Of a stretch of 64,000 nt of DNA, positions 30,667-38,084 are shown in pieces (positions within the stretch are counted from its first letter, which is position 1; each line of letters starts with the position of its first letter). The translations under genes and the position numbers were made by a program. The notes below the pieces were generated by a model, which was not told the origin of the DNA, did no database searches, and worked only from the letters and a program-made list of their open reading frames with translations. The DNA is from DSUN01 sp035527715 (lineage in GTDB: Bacteria > Planctomycetota > PUPC01 > DSUN01), in contig DATKZY010000064.1 of NCBI GenBank assembly GCA_035527715.1, positions 7,081-71,080 of the forward strand, read 5' to 3'.

Positions 30667-33048
30667 ATGACCGAGCGAACGGCGAGACTCAGGCAGGCCA
30701 GCCTCGATGCGAAGCCGTGCATCGCCGAGGAACGGGCCGTGCTGATGACCGAGTTCTATCAGGCTCACGACGGCAAGCTCTCGCCGCCGATGATGCGGGC
30801 GAAGTCCTTCCGCTTCCTGTGCGAGCGGAAGACGATCTGGATCGGCCCCGACGAGCTGATCGTGGGCGAACGCGGGCCGAGGCCGAAAGCCGTCCCCACC
30901 TTCCCCGAGCTGACCTGTCACAGCCTCGACGACCTGCGCATCCTCGACTCCCGCCCCAAGACCAGCTACGCCGTGTCGGACGACTGCCGGCGGGTCTACG
31001 AGGAGCGCATCATCCCCTACTGGCGCGGGCGGAGCATGCGCGACCGCATCTTCGCCGCCGTAAGCCAGGAATGGCGCGATGCTTACGACGCCGGTATCTT
31101 CACCGAGTTCATGGAGCAGCGGGCGCCCGGCCACACGGTGCTCGACGACAAGGTGTACCGCAAGGGGATGCTGGCCTTCAAGCGCGAGATCGCCCAGGCC
31201 ATCGCCGCCCTCGACTTCCTCAGCGACCCCGAGGCCTACGCCCGCCGCGAGCAGCTCGCGGCGATGGACGTGGCGTGCGACGCCGTGATCCTCTTCGCCG
31301 AGCGCCACGCCGACCTCGCCCGCGAGATGGCTGCCCGCGAGGCCGACCCCGCCCGCAAGGCCGAGCTGGAGAAGATCGCCGCCATCTGCTCGTGGGTGCC
31401 CGCCCACGCCCCGCGGGACTTCCGCGAGGCGCTGCAAATGTATTGGTGGTGCCATCTTGCGGTGATCACGGAGCTGAACGGCTGGGATTCGTTCAGCCCC
31501 GGCCACCTCGACCAGCATCTCCTGCCATTCTACCGCAAGGGCCTGGCCGACGGCACCCTCACGCCCGCCGCGGCCCGCGAGCTGCTCGAAGCCTTCTTCG
31601 TCAAGTTCAACAACCACCCCGCCCCGCCAAAGGTCGGCGTAACTGCCGCAGAAAGCGGCACTTACACCGACTTCGCCAACATCAACCTCGGCGGCCTCCG
31701 CCCCGATGGCTCCGACGGCTCGAACGAACTGTCGCACATGCTCCTCGACATCGTCGAGGAGATGCACCTGCTTCAGCCGAGCAGCAACCTCCAGCTTTCG
31801 GTCAAGACGCCCGACGAGTTGCTCAAACACGCCCTCCGCGTCATACGGAAGGGCTACGGCTTCCCCGCGATCTTCGACGTGGAAGCCGTTGTGGCCGAAC
31901 AACTTAGGGTGGGCAAGAGCATCGAGGACGCCCGTGCCGGCGGCTGCTCGGGCTGCGTCGAGACCGGCGCCTTCGGCAAGGAAGCCTACATCCTCACCGG
32001 CTACTTCAACCTGCCGAAGATACTGGAGTTAGCACTTCACAACGGCCTCGACCCCAGGGCACCCGGAGCTGGCGACGGGTCGGGCAAGCAGCTCGGCCCC
32101 CAGACCGGCTCCCCCGATTCCCTCGCCACCTTCGACGGCCTCTTCGCGGCCTTTGCGACACAAGTCCGCTATTTCCTTGAGGTTAAGCTCACGGGCAACG
32201 CCATCATCGAGCAGCTCTACGCCCGCACAATGCCCGCCCCCTTCCTCTCCGTGATCACCGACGACTGCATTCGGAGGGGGCGCGACTACAATGCCGGCGG
32301 GGCGCGCTACAACAACTCCTACGTGCAATTCGTTGGCATTGGGACACTTACGGATTCGCTCGCCGCGGTCCGACAGCATGTCTTCGCCGAGCGCGCTCTG
32401 CCCCTCGCCGACCTTGTAGCCGCACTCGACAGCGACTTCGACGGGCACGACGTCCTGCGCCAGCGCCTCCTCAACCGCACGCCTAAGTATGGCAATGACA
32501 ACGACTTAGCCGACGACCTGATGGTCCGCTCCTTCAACCTCCTCGTCGCGTCGCTCGACGGCAGGCCCAACACCAAGGGCGGACGCTATCGCGTCGAGAT
32601 GTTGCCGACCACCAGCCACATCTACTTCGGCTCCGTCACCGGCGCCCTGCCCGACGGGCGGAAGGCCGGCGTCCCCCTCTCCGAGGGCATCAGCCCCGTC
32701 CAGGGCGCCGACCGCAAAGGCCCCACCGCCGTCATCAAGTCCGCCGCCAAGATGGACCATATCAAGACGGGCGGCGCGCTGCTGAACATGAAGTTCACCC
32801 CCAGCCTCCTCGGCGACGAGACGGGCATTGAGGGCCTGGCCCGACTCGTCCGCACCTATTTCGCCCTCAGCGGCCACCACGTCCAGTTCAACGTCGTCAG
32901 CGCGGCCACGTTGCGGAAGGCCCAGCTCCACCCCGAGGCCTACCGCGGCCTCATCGTCCGCGTGGCCGGCTACAGCGACTACTTCACCGACCTCGCCCGC
33001 GACCTCCAGGACGAAATCATCACCCGCACGGAGCACACCCGCTTCTGA
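30667..33048 (+). CDS. Glycyl-radical enzyme (PFL2/glycerol-dehydratase-like group)
   Basis: 793 residues, normal length. The active-site loop reads GCSGCVETGAFGKE with the catalytic Cys at 430 (GCVE). The C-terminal glycyl-radical loop is RVAGYSDYF with Gly768. Such enzymes make C-C, C-O, C-N or C-S bond cleavages anaerobically. The substrate cannot be told from the motifs. No activating radical-SAM enzyme is in the window, so activation must come from elsewhere. ATG at 30667 is preceded by GGCGAG. Two palindrome-type inserts, 31639-31665 and 32057-32085, lie in frame. Confidence 0.85.
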   Translation: MTERTARLRQASLDAKPCIAEERAVLMTEFYQAHDGKLSPPMMRAKSFRFLCERKTIWIGPDELIVGERGPRPKAVPTFPELTCHSLDDLRILDSRPKTSYAVSDDCRRVYEERIIPYWRGRSMRDRIFAAVSQEWRDAYDAGIFTEFMEQRAPGHTVLDDKVYRKGMLAFKREIAQAIAALDFLSDPEAYARREQLAAMDVACDAVILFAERHADLAREMAAREADPARKAELEKIAAICSWVPAHAPRDFREALQMYWWCHLAVITELNGWDSFSPGHLDQHLLPFYRKGLADGTLTPAAARELLEAFFVKFNNHPAPPKVGVTAAESGTYTDFANINLGGLRPDGSDGSNELSHMLLDIVEEMHLLQPSSNLQLSVKTPDELLKHALRVIRKGYGFPAIFDVEAVVAEQLRVGKSIEDARAGGCSGCVETGAFGKEAYILTGYFNLPKILELALHNGLDPRAPGAGDGSGKQLGPQTGSPDSLATFDGLFAAFATQVRYFLEVKLTGNAIIEQLYARTMPAPFLSVITDDCIRRGRDYNAGGARYNNSYVQFVGIGTLTDSLAAVRQHVFAERALPLADLVAALDSDFDGHDVLRQRLLNRTPKYGNDNDLADDLMVRSFNLLVASLDGRPNTKGGRYRVEMLPTTSHIYFGSVTGALPDGRKAGVPLSEGISPVQGADRKGPTAVIKSAAKMDHIKTGGALLNMKFTPSLLGDETGIEGLARLVRTYFALSGHHVQFNVVSAATLRKAQLHPEAYRGLIVRVAGYSDYFTDLARDLQDEIITRTEHTRF
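31639..31665 (+). repeat. 27-bp palindrome inside glycyl-radical enzyme gene
   Basis: GTAACTGCCGC-AGAAA-GCGGCACTTAC, arms pairing at 10 of 11 positions. Exactly nine codons (residues 325-333, VTAAESGTY) between conserved-looking KVG and TDFANI. Confidence 0.55.
32057..32085 (+). repeat. 29-bp dispersed element in glycyl-radical gene
   Basis: Differs at one base from 6229-6257. Here it is read on the plus strand as RAPGAGDGSG, shortly after the active-site loop region. Confidence 0.6.
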
Positions 33049-33056
33049 GCGCCTGT

Positions 33057-33100
33057 CGCTAGGCGCTCACCTCCCATTGCGCACGGGTGAGCGCCTAGCG
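33057..33100 (+). repeat. CTCACC-core palindrome, copy 3
   Basis: Perfect 15-bp arms CGCTAGGCGCTCACC and GGTGAGCGCCTAGCG around TCCCATTGCGCACG. It follows the glycyl-radical enzyme stop by 8 bases and could act as a terminator hairpin, but there is no T-run. Confidence 0.75.
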
Positions 33101-33194
33101 CAACTAGCTGGCCGCGGCAGACTCTCGGTGTGCTGTAACCTTCGGTACAGTGGACGCTTACGTCTACCATGTCATTTGTTCCGCCGCCCCCCGC

Positions 33195-33232
33195 TAGGCG
33201 CTCACCCCCTGTGGCGCGCGGGTGAGCGCCTA
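33195..33232 (+). repeat. CTCACC-core palindrome, copy 4
   Basis: Perfect 13-bp arms TAGGCGCTCACCC and GGGTGAGCGCCTA around CCTGTGGCGCGC. Same arm sequence as copy 3. Confidence 0.75.
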
Positions 33233-33261
33233 ATGCGCGAGACGCGCGCAGCAGCCTCCAC

Positions 33262-33345
33262 GCCCCACCCTCACCCGCCCTCCTTCGCCGAGGCCATGGA
33301 AGGCGACCTCTCCCTGGCAGGGAGGGGGGCTCCCCAACCCGCCTC
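33262..33345. repeat. Partial CCCTC-type element
   Basis: CACCCTCACCCGCCCTCC, then a CTCTCCCTGGCAGGGAGGGG hairpin. A decayed relative of the element inside the DUF255 gene (23374-23470). Confidence 0.5.
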
Positions 33346-33360
33346 CCAGAGGCCGCGGCC

Positions 33361-33840
33361 TCACCAGGCCCGCCAGGCGACGATGAGGTTGCCCTTGCTC
33401 GCTGGGCGGAAGTGGGATGTGCTGGTCAGGCGCCGGCCGCCGTGCGCGAAGTCGGGGTCCTGGTACGACACGGTGGAGCCGGCGATGCCGTAGATGAGGG
33501 CGACGTGCCAGCCGCCGATCCTGCTCTCCCAGTAGCCGATGGGCACGAGGCCGCGGCCGAGCTTCTGCGACACGAGGAGCGCGCTGAAGGCGCCGGGGGC
33601 CACCTCGGTGCTCTTGAGGCCGAAGCGCACGTCGCTGAACAGCAGGTGAAGCCCTTTCCGCGTCATCGTGCCGTCGGTGCGCGAGTAGCATTGGCTTCCA
33701 TACTGGTCAACGATGTCGCCTTGCTTGACCTTGGGGCGGCCGGGCGAGGCGGCACAGAATGCCTCGATGACGGCTGCCCAGCAGGTGTCGTCGAAGTCCT
33801 GCCGAATGTCCGGCGGAGGGGACCAGCTCACATCGCCCAT
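33361..33840 (-). CDS. Papain-like cysteine peptidase (C39/C70-like)
   Basis: 159 residues, no signal peptide. The N-terminal block DDTCWAAVIEAF places a candidate catalytic Cys20 followed by Trp, as in papain-like folds. GGWHVALIYGI supplies His112 and SYQDPDF a later Asp/Asn (D128 or D130). This Cys-His-Asp order and length fit the small C39_2/C70-like peptidases. A separate protease function or a self-processing domain is possible; the target is unknown. Its start is preceded by AAAGGAGA. A TATACT at 33888-33893 on the minus strand is a possible -10 box, with no clear -35. Confidence 0.65.
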   Translation of the reverse strand: MGDVSWSPPPDIRQDFDDTCWAAVIEAFCAASPGRPKVKQGDIVDQYGSQCYSRTDGTMTRKGLHLLFSDVRFGLKSTEVAPGAFSALLVSQKLGRGLVPIGYWESRIGGWHVALIYGIAGSTVSYQDPDFAHGGRRLTSTSHFRPASKGNLIVAWRAW

Positions 33841-33940
33841 GTTGGGTCTCCTTTCCGGCCCGTTCTGTTCTTTCCCGTGGTACCGCCAGTATAGCGCGGG
33901 CAGCGCGTGGGCGCGAGGGAAATCCGGGGGCGTCGCGATT

Positions 33941-33966
33941 GTCGCGCTTTCGCGCGAAAGCGCGAC
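33941..33966. repeat. 26-bp perfect palindrome
   Basis: GTCGCGCTTTCGC followed directly by its reverse complement, with no loop. It lies in the gap between the BNR protein and the peptidase gene. Confidence 0.75.
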
Positions 33967-33976
33967 GGTCCGCGGA

Positions 33977-34036
33977 GCGGCACAGGGAGGCAGGCTCCAC
34001 TCAGAAGGACGCGTTCTTGCTGCCCATCCCCTGTGC
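33977..34036. repeat. GGCACAGG inverted repeat
   Basis: GGCACAGGGAGGCAG and CTGCCCATCCCCTGTGCC pair imperfectly around ~27 bases. It stands just after the stop of the BNR-repeat gene at 34054 and may serve as its terminator. Confidence 0.5.
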
Positions 34037-34053
34037 CGGAACGCTGGGACGGC

Positions 34054-35202
34054 TCAGGGCTTCGGCAGCTTCCAGAGGGTGCCCATCAGACAGGTCTTCT
34101 CGCCGGGCTTGTCAATCTGGTAGTAGATGGTGAGGATCGTCTCGTCGTCCATCTGGACGGAGGCGGGGTAGCCGAGGTCGCCGTTGGGCGCGTCGTCGCG
34201 GATGAGGAGTTCGTTCGCGTAGTCCCAGGTCTTCCCGCCGTCGTGGCTGAGGCAGGCGCGCTGGCCGAACTTCGCTCGGCGGTGGCCGTAGGTGACGAGG
34301 AGGCGTCCGTCGCGCAGGCGGATGAGGTGCGGCGGGAGGCCCCAGATCCCGGTCGGGCGGGCCTCGCTCCACGTCTTTCCCCCGTCGTCGCTCTCGGTTT
34401 GCCAGAGCACCTGGTCGCCGGGCTGGCCGTGGTGGCGGATCATGCCGACGAGGCGGCCCTCGGTGGTCTCGACGGCGTGCAGCTCGTGGAAGCCGCCCTC
34501 GGCGACCCCCGCAGGCAGGGGCACGAAGCCGATGACCTGCCAGGTCTTCCCATCGTCGCGCGATTCGGCGGCGGCCATGCGCTGGCCCTTCGGCGCCTTC
34601 GGCCCGCGGTGCGAGCCGGCCAGCAGGTTCACGCCCAGGTAGAGCAGGCGGCCGTCCTTCAGCTCGATGGGGCCGTGGGGAGAGTTCGCCACGCTGTCAA
34701 TCGGCTCGCCCCAGGTCTTCCCGCCGTCGGTCGAGCGGCGGAGCCAGCGGCCGAGCCATTTCGTGCGGTCCGCCTCGCTGATCTTCGCGATGTGCTCGCG
34801 CCAGGGGCCTTCGACCCGCTTCTTCAGGTTGGGAAACTCCTCGAAGGCGAGTGAGGTGAACCAGGTGGCGAGGATCGTGCCCTTCGACGTGACGAGGATG
34901 CCGGCGTCGCGGTCGTCGAGGGGCGTGTTGTTGATCGTCTCGGGCGGCGACCAGGTTTTCCCGCCGTCCTTGCTTCGGACGAGTTGGGTCTTGCCGAAGG
35001 GGCACACGTGGCCCTCGCGGTCGCCCGAGAAGGCGATGAGCAGCTCGCCGTCCGCGGTGCGGGCGATGGTGGGCCAGCCGATGTAGCGCCCTGGCTCCTT
35101 GCAGATGACGAACGACGTTTTCTCGACCGACATCGCCCCGGCTCCTTTCTGCGCCATCGCCAGAATGAGCGTCAGACCTAGCAAGGCTTGGCATCTGGCC
35201 AT
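34054..35202 (-). CDS. Secreted BNR/Asp-box sialidase-like protein
   Basis: 382 residues with a signal-like start (LLGLTLILAMAQKGAGA). It has at least five Asp boxes: SKDGGKTWSPP, STDGGKTWGEP, SRDDGKTWQVI, SDDGGKTWSEA and SHDGGKTWDYA, hence a six-bladed propeller. The classic sialidase FRIP motif is not clear (GRYIGWPTIA at that place), so it may be a non-sialidase BNR hydrolase or binding protein. Thirty-three bases downstream of the RraA-like gene in the same direction. Confidence 0.75.
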   Translation of the reverse strand: MARCQALLGLTLILAMAQKGAGAMSVEKTSFVICKEPGRYIGWPTIARTADGELLIAFSGDREGHVCPFGKTQLVRSKDGGKTWSPPETINNTPLDDRDAGILVTSKGTILATWFTSLAFEEFPNLKKRVEGPWREHIAKISEADRTKWLGRWLRRSTDGGKTWGEPIDSVANSPHGPIELKDGRLLYLGVNLLAGSHRGPKAPKGQRMAAAESRDDGKTWQVIGFVPLPAGVAEGGFHELHAVETTEGRLVGMIRHHGQPGDQVLWQTESDDGGKTWSEARPTGIWGLPPHLIRLRDGRLLVTYGHRRAKFGQRACLSHDGGKTWDYANELLIRDDAPNGDLGYPASVQMDDETILTIYYQIDKPGEKTCLMGTLWKLPKP

Positions 35203-35235
35203 TGCTGCTCTCCTGCTGGGGCTATCCCCATAGTG

Positions 35236-35925
35236 TCAGCGAACGGTGTCATCCAGCGGCAGGCCGAGGGTCTCGTAGCTCCTCCGCCGGCCGGGGCGGT
35301 CCTTGTCCTGGATGAGCGTGGCGCGTCGGGCCACCTCGTCGGCCAGCGCCTGGGGCACGACCATCACCCCGTCGTCGTCGGCCACGATCACGTCCCCCGG
35401 CTCCACGCGCACTCCCGCGCAGACAATCGGCTGGCTGTCCGACACCGGGCCGATCCGCCCCATCGGGTGAGCCATCGAGCGCACCGTGCAGAACACCGGC
35501 GTCTTCTGGAGCACGCACTCGGAGGAGTCCCGACAGGTTCCGTCAATGACGTAGCCGCCGACGCCCTTGATCCGCCCCCCCAGGGTGTTGGCCGAGCCGA
35601 GGATGCCGGCGCGGCTGCGCTTGGCATCAATCACCAGCACCTCGTCGGGCGCGCCCCAGGGGCCGGCCTCGTGCCAGAGGCCCTCCGGCCCGGGCTTGTA
35701 CTGCCGCTCGTCGAACTCCTCGTACGACATGGCCCCGAGTGGCTTGTTAATGAGGTCGTACTCGGCGGTGTGGGCGATCCCGGCGAACCGGATGCCGAAG
35801 TAGAGCGGCCGCATCGCGGGGTCCATCTCATAGCGCTGCTGGAAGCCCATCGAGTCGAGGGCGTCCGACACGTCCGACGTGCGGACGGCCCGAAGGACTT
35901 GCAGGGTCCCATTGCTCACTGCCAT
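35236..35925 (-). CDS. RraA-like / HMG-aldolase family protein
   Basis: 229 residues, cytoplasmic. Family motif GGYVIDGTCRDSSE gives the G-G...R132-D133 signature, with VEPGDVIVADDDGVMVVP later. Members include HMG/CHA aldolases and oxaloacetate decarboxylases; some were first called RNase E inhibitors or menaquinone methyltransferases, names that should not be used here. It probably cleaves or decarboxylates a small oxo-acid from sugar breakdown. A repeat-filled gap of 232 bases separates it from the gene upstream. Confidence 0.8.
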   Translation of the reverse strand: MAVSNGTLQVLRAVRTSDVSDALDSMGFQQRYEMDPAMRPLYFGIRFAGIAHTAEYDLINKPLGAMSYEEFDERQYKPGPEGLWHEAGPWGAPDEVLVIDAKRSRAGILGSANTLGGRIKGVGGYVIDGTCRDSSECVLQKTPVFCTVRSMAHPMGRIGPVSDSQPIVCAGVRVEPGDVIVADDDGVMVVPQALADEVARRATLIQDKDRPGRRRSYETLGLPLDDTVR

Positions 35926-35948
35926 GGCAACTCCTTTCGCTTTCTGTG

Positions 35949-36026
35949 GGGGTCAGGTCTACGCAATTTACTTCTCGGTCTTGGTCTTGGAAGCCGGCAG
36001 AATGTGAATTGTGTAGACCTGACCCC
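35949..36026. repeat. GGGGTCAGGTCTAC palindromic element
   Basis: 20-bp arms 35949-35968 and 36007-36026 (one mismatch), ends GGGGTCA / TGACCCC. The same ends are found on the in-gene element at 48364-48422, suggesting one mobile group with variable interiors. Confidence 0.75.
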
Positions 36027-36047
36027 TTGATTCCTTGATTCGTGATT

Positions 36048-36125
36048 CGAGACGGGAGGGCGACACTCCCGCGGAGCCATCGTTCGCCCATTGGCGCGGC
36101 TCGGCAGGAGCCTCGCCCTCCCAGG
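36048..36125. repeat. GGGAGGGCGA / TCGCCCTCCC inverted repeat
   Basis: GGGAGGGCGA-CA-CTCCCGC-GGAGCC on the left pairs with GGCTC-GGCAGGAG-CC-TCGCCCTCCC on the right, with short mismatches. It sits 22 bases after the element at 35949-36026, two families stacked. Confidence 0.65.
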
Positions 36126-36157
36126 CCGCGCACAGTGCGGCTCTGGGCAAACGGAAC

Positions 36158-37081
36158 TCAGTTCCGCTGCCAGATCCACCCGTAGGCCATGCCGCCCTCC
36201 TTGTGGGGGGCGATGGCCATGTGGATGGGGCGGTAGCGGCCGCCCAGCCGCGCGATCTCGGCCTGGATCTGGCCCGTGCTGCGGCTGAGGGTCCAGCGCG
36301 TGTCGCTGCCGCGGCCGTCCTTGACGAGGATAGCCGACAGGCGCAGCTGGCCCTGGGGATACGACGGCTCGAAGTCGAGCACGCGGTAGCCCTGCTGCGT
36401 GAGCGAGTCCATCTCGGGCTCCATCGCCTCGACCGTCTTGCCCCAGCGGGCCACCCAGTCGGCTCTCGCCGGGTCGTGGACCATGACGTAGGCGTAGCGG
36501 GTGTTGCCCTCGATGCCGTAGATTTCGAGGTCAATGGGGCGGTAGCCCTTGGCGCGCCAGGACTCGAGCTCGTCGAGGAACTGCTCGTGGCGCAGGTCCC
36601 AACGGGCGACCCACGCGGGGCCGCCGGGGTTCTCGATCCAGACGGCGGAGTAGCGGAGCGTGCCCTCCTCGTTGACGATTTCGAGGTCAATGGGCTGGTA
36701 GCCCTTGCCGCGGAGAATGCGGAAGTCGCGGCCGAAGTCCGCCCGCGTGTAGCGCCATCGACCTTGCCAGGCCCGGCCGTCCTTGAGCCAGATGCCGGCG
36801 AAGCGGGTGGCGCCCTCCTCGCGGTAGACCTCGAGGTCGTGGAGACGGTAGCCGCTGGCCTTGTAGTCGGCCACGTAGCGCCCCAGGCTGGCCTGCGACA
36901 TGCCCCACGCCGCCCGCCACGCGAAGGAGGCCGTCTCGTCGAACGCCGCGGGCGGGGGCGTCGTCCGCGCCCGAGGGATTGACCAGCCGAAGGGGTCCAC
37001 GCATCCCGCCACGGCCAGCAGGCCGCAGAGGGCAAGCGGCCCCAAGCGTCGTGTCGTCGTTCGGAACGTCGGGACGCGCAT
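36158..37081 (-). CDS. Lipoprotein of bacterial tandem repeat domain (BTRD) type
   Basis: 307 residues. Lipobox LALCGLLAVAGC near residue 24. From ~55 there are five repeats of ~48 residues, each with a [YF]-x-x-x-G-Y-[RQ]-x-x-D-[LF]-E start and a [RY]-[YF]-[AS]-[AG]-[IV]-W/M strand, e.g. GYQPIDLEIVNEEGTLRYSA and GYRPIDLEIYGIEGNTRYAY. This fits the bacterial tandem repeat domain 1 seen in secreted hydrolases and polyglycine hydrolase-like proteins. No catalytic Ser is visible here. ATG at 37081 has GGGAG upstream. Twenty-two bases after the esterase gene. Confidence 0.65.
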   Translation of the reverse strand: MRVPTFRTTTRRLGPLALCGLLAVAGCVDPFGWSIPRARTTPPPAAFDETASFAWRAAWGMSQASLGRYVADYKASGYRLHDLEVYREEGATRFAGIWLKDGRAWQGRWRYTRADFGRDFRILRGKGYQPIDLEIVNEEGTLRYSAVWIENPGGPAWVARWDLRHEQFLDELESWRAKGYRPIDLEIYGIEGNTRYAYVMVHDPARADWVARWGKTVEAMEPEMDSLTQQGYRVLDFEPSYPQGQLRLSAILVKDGRGSDTRWTLSRSTGQIQAEIARLGGRYRPIHMAIAPHKEGGMAYGWIWQRN

Positions 37082-37103
37082 TTGGGCTGCTCCCATCTCC
37101 GCG

Positions 37104-38066
37104 TCACTTCGCGGCTTCAAGCAGCGTCTTCATCGCCTCGCCGAGGGCGTTGCCGATGAGGAAGTAGCTCTCGGCGTTGCCGAACCAGTGGTGGCCGTGG
37201 CCCGTGTTCGGCGATTCCTTCGCGGGCCGCAGGAAGTCGGCCGTCGGCACGAAGGCGACGGTGCCCTTCAGCTCGGGCCGCTCCGCCACGGCGCCCTGTG
37301 CCTTGCGGAAGACCGTGTGGTTGCAGTTGCCCGTCTCGCCAATCACCACGGGCAGCTTGGGCAGCTTCAGCTCCTTGCGCACGTCCTTGATCAGGTTGGC
37401 CAGGTTCTGCTCGTATTCGGGGACCGCCGGCGGGGTGCACATGTCGTTCCAGCCCTGGAACCACACGAAGCCGGCGATCTCGTAGCCGCCGCCGTCGTAG
37501 TCGGGGAAGCAGTCCTTCAGGCCCCCGAGCGCCTCGCGCACCTCGGCGAGCATCCTGGTGTAGAAAGGCCCCACCTCGCCGCCCGAGCTGGGCGGACGGA
37601 ACTCCTTGTAGATGCTCTTCCCGCCCCAGGCGGTCTTGATGAGGAGCACCTGGTTGTCGAGGGCGTTGCCGATCACGTGGCCGAACTGAAGCTCGGGGCC
37701 GAAGTGGTGCCTGCCGCCGTAGACGGCATAGCCGATCGAGAGGGCGCCCTTCTTCAGCCCGCCCGGCGCCTTGTACCACACCCACACGTCGTCGCGCGCG
37801 GCCCACTTGCCTTCTTTGTCTCTCAGGTGTGCGTAGAGCGGCGCCTTGGCGGGATCGCGCATCACGTGTTCGAGGTTCCCCTTGCCCCCGTTGTAGTACT
37901 TCTCGTGATCGAGGTCCACGACCGCCTGGCCTTCCATGTTCGACTGGCCGGCGAGGAGGAAGACCTTGATGGGGCTCTTCCCCGCCTGGCCGGCGTGCAG
38001 GAGAGCGGCGAGCGCCAACAGCATCAGCGCCGCGTGGATGGCGACATTCCGGTGCCACGCTTTCAC
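37104..38066 (-). CDS. Secreted SGNH-type carbohydrate acetylesterase (CE6-like)
   Basis: 320 residues with signal peptide (ALMLLALAALLHAGQAG). The SASA/CE6 block starts FLLAGQSNMEGQ with candidate nucleophile Ser42, followed by FVWFQGWNDM carrying the Q-G-x-x-D motif and a late TADFLRPAKESPNTGHGHHW with the His. It probably removes acetyl groups from xylan or sialic-acid-type sugars outside the cytoplasm. Eighteen bases from the GH172 gene, same operon. Confidence 0.85.
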   Translation of the reverse strand: MKAWHRNVAIHAALMLLALAALLHAGQAGKSPIKVFLLAGQSNMEGQAVVDLDHEKYYNGGKGNLEHVMRDPAKAPLYAHLRDKEGKWAARDDVWVWYKAPGGLKKGALSIGYAVYGGRHHFGPELQFGHVIGNALDNQVLLIKTAWGGKSIYKEFRPPSSGGEVGPFYTRMLAEVREALGGLKDCFPDYDGGGYEIAGFVWFQGWNDMCTPPAVPEYEQNLANLIKDVRKELKLPKLPVVIGETGNCNHTVFRKAQGAVAERPELKGTVAFVPTADFLRPAKESPNTGHGHHWFGNAESYFLIGNALGEAMKTLLEAAK

Positions 38067-38084
38067 GGGGCATACCCCCCTTCG

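Larger units (their letters stand above)
33049..33360. other. Repeat-rich convergent intergenic region
   Basis: Between the glycyl-radical enzyme gene and the convergent protease gene. It holds two CTCACC-core palindromes (33057, 33195) and a partial copy of the CCCTC-type element (33262-33345). No gene seen. Confidence 0.6.

Noticed and set aside
35236..35925. RNase E inhibitor or menaquinone methyltransferase
   Set aside because: Legacy names for this family; the R-D motif and context fit an aldolase/decarboxylase-type role better.
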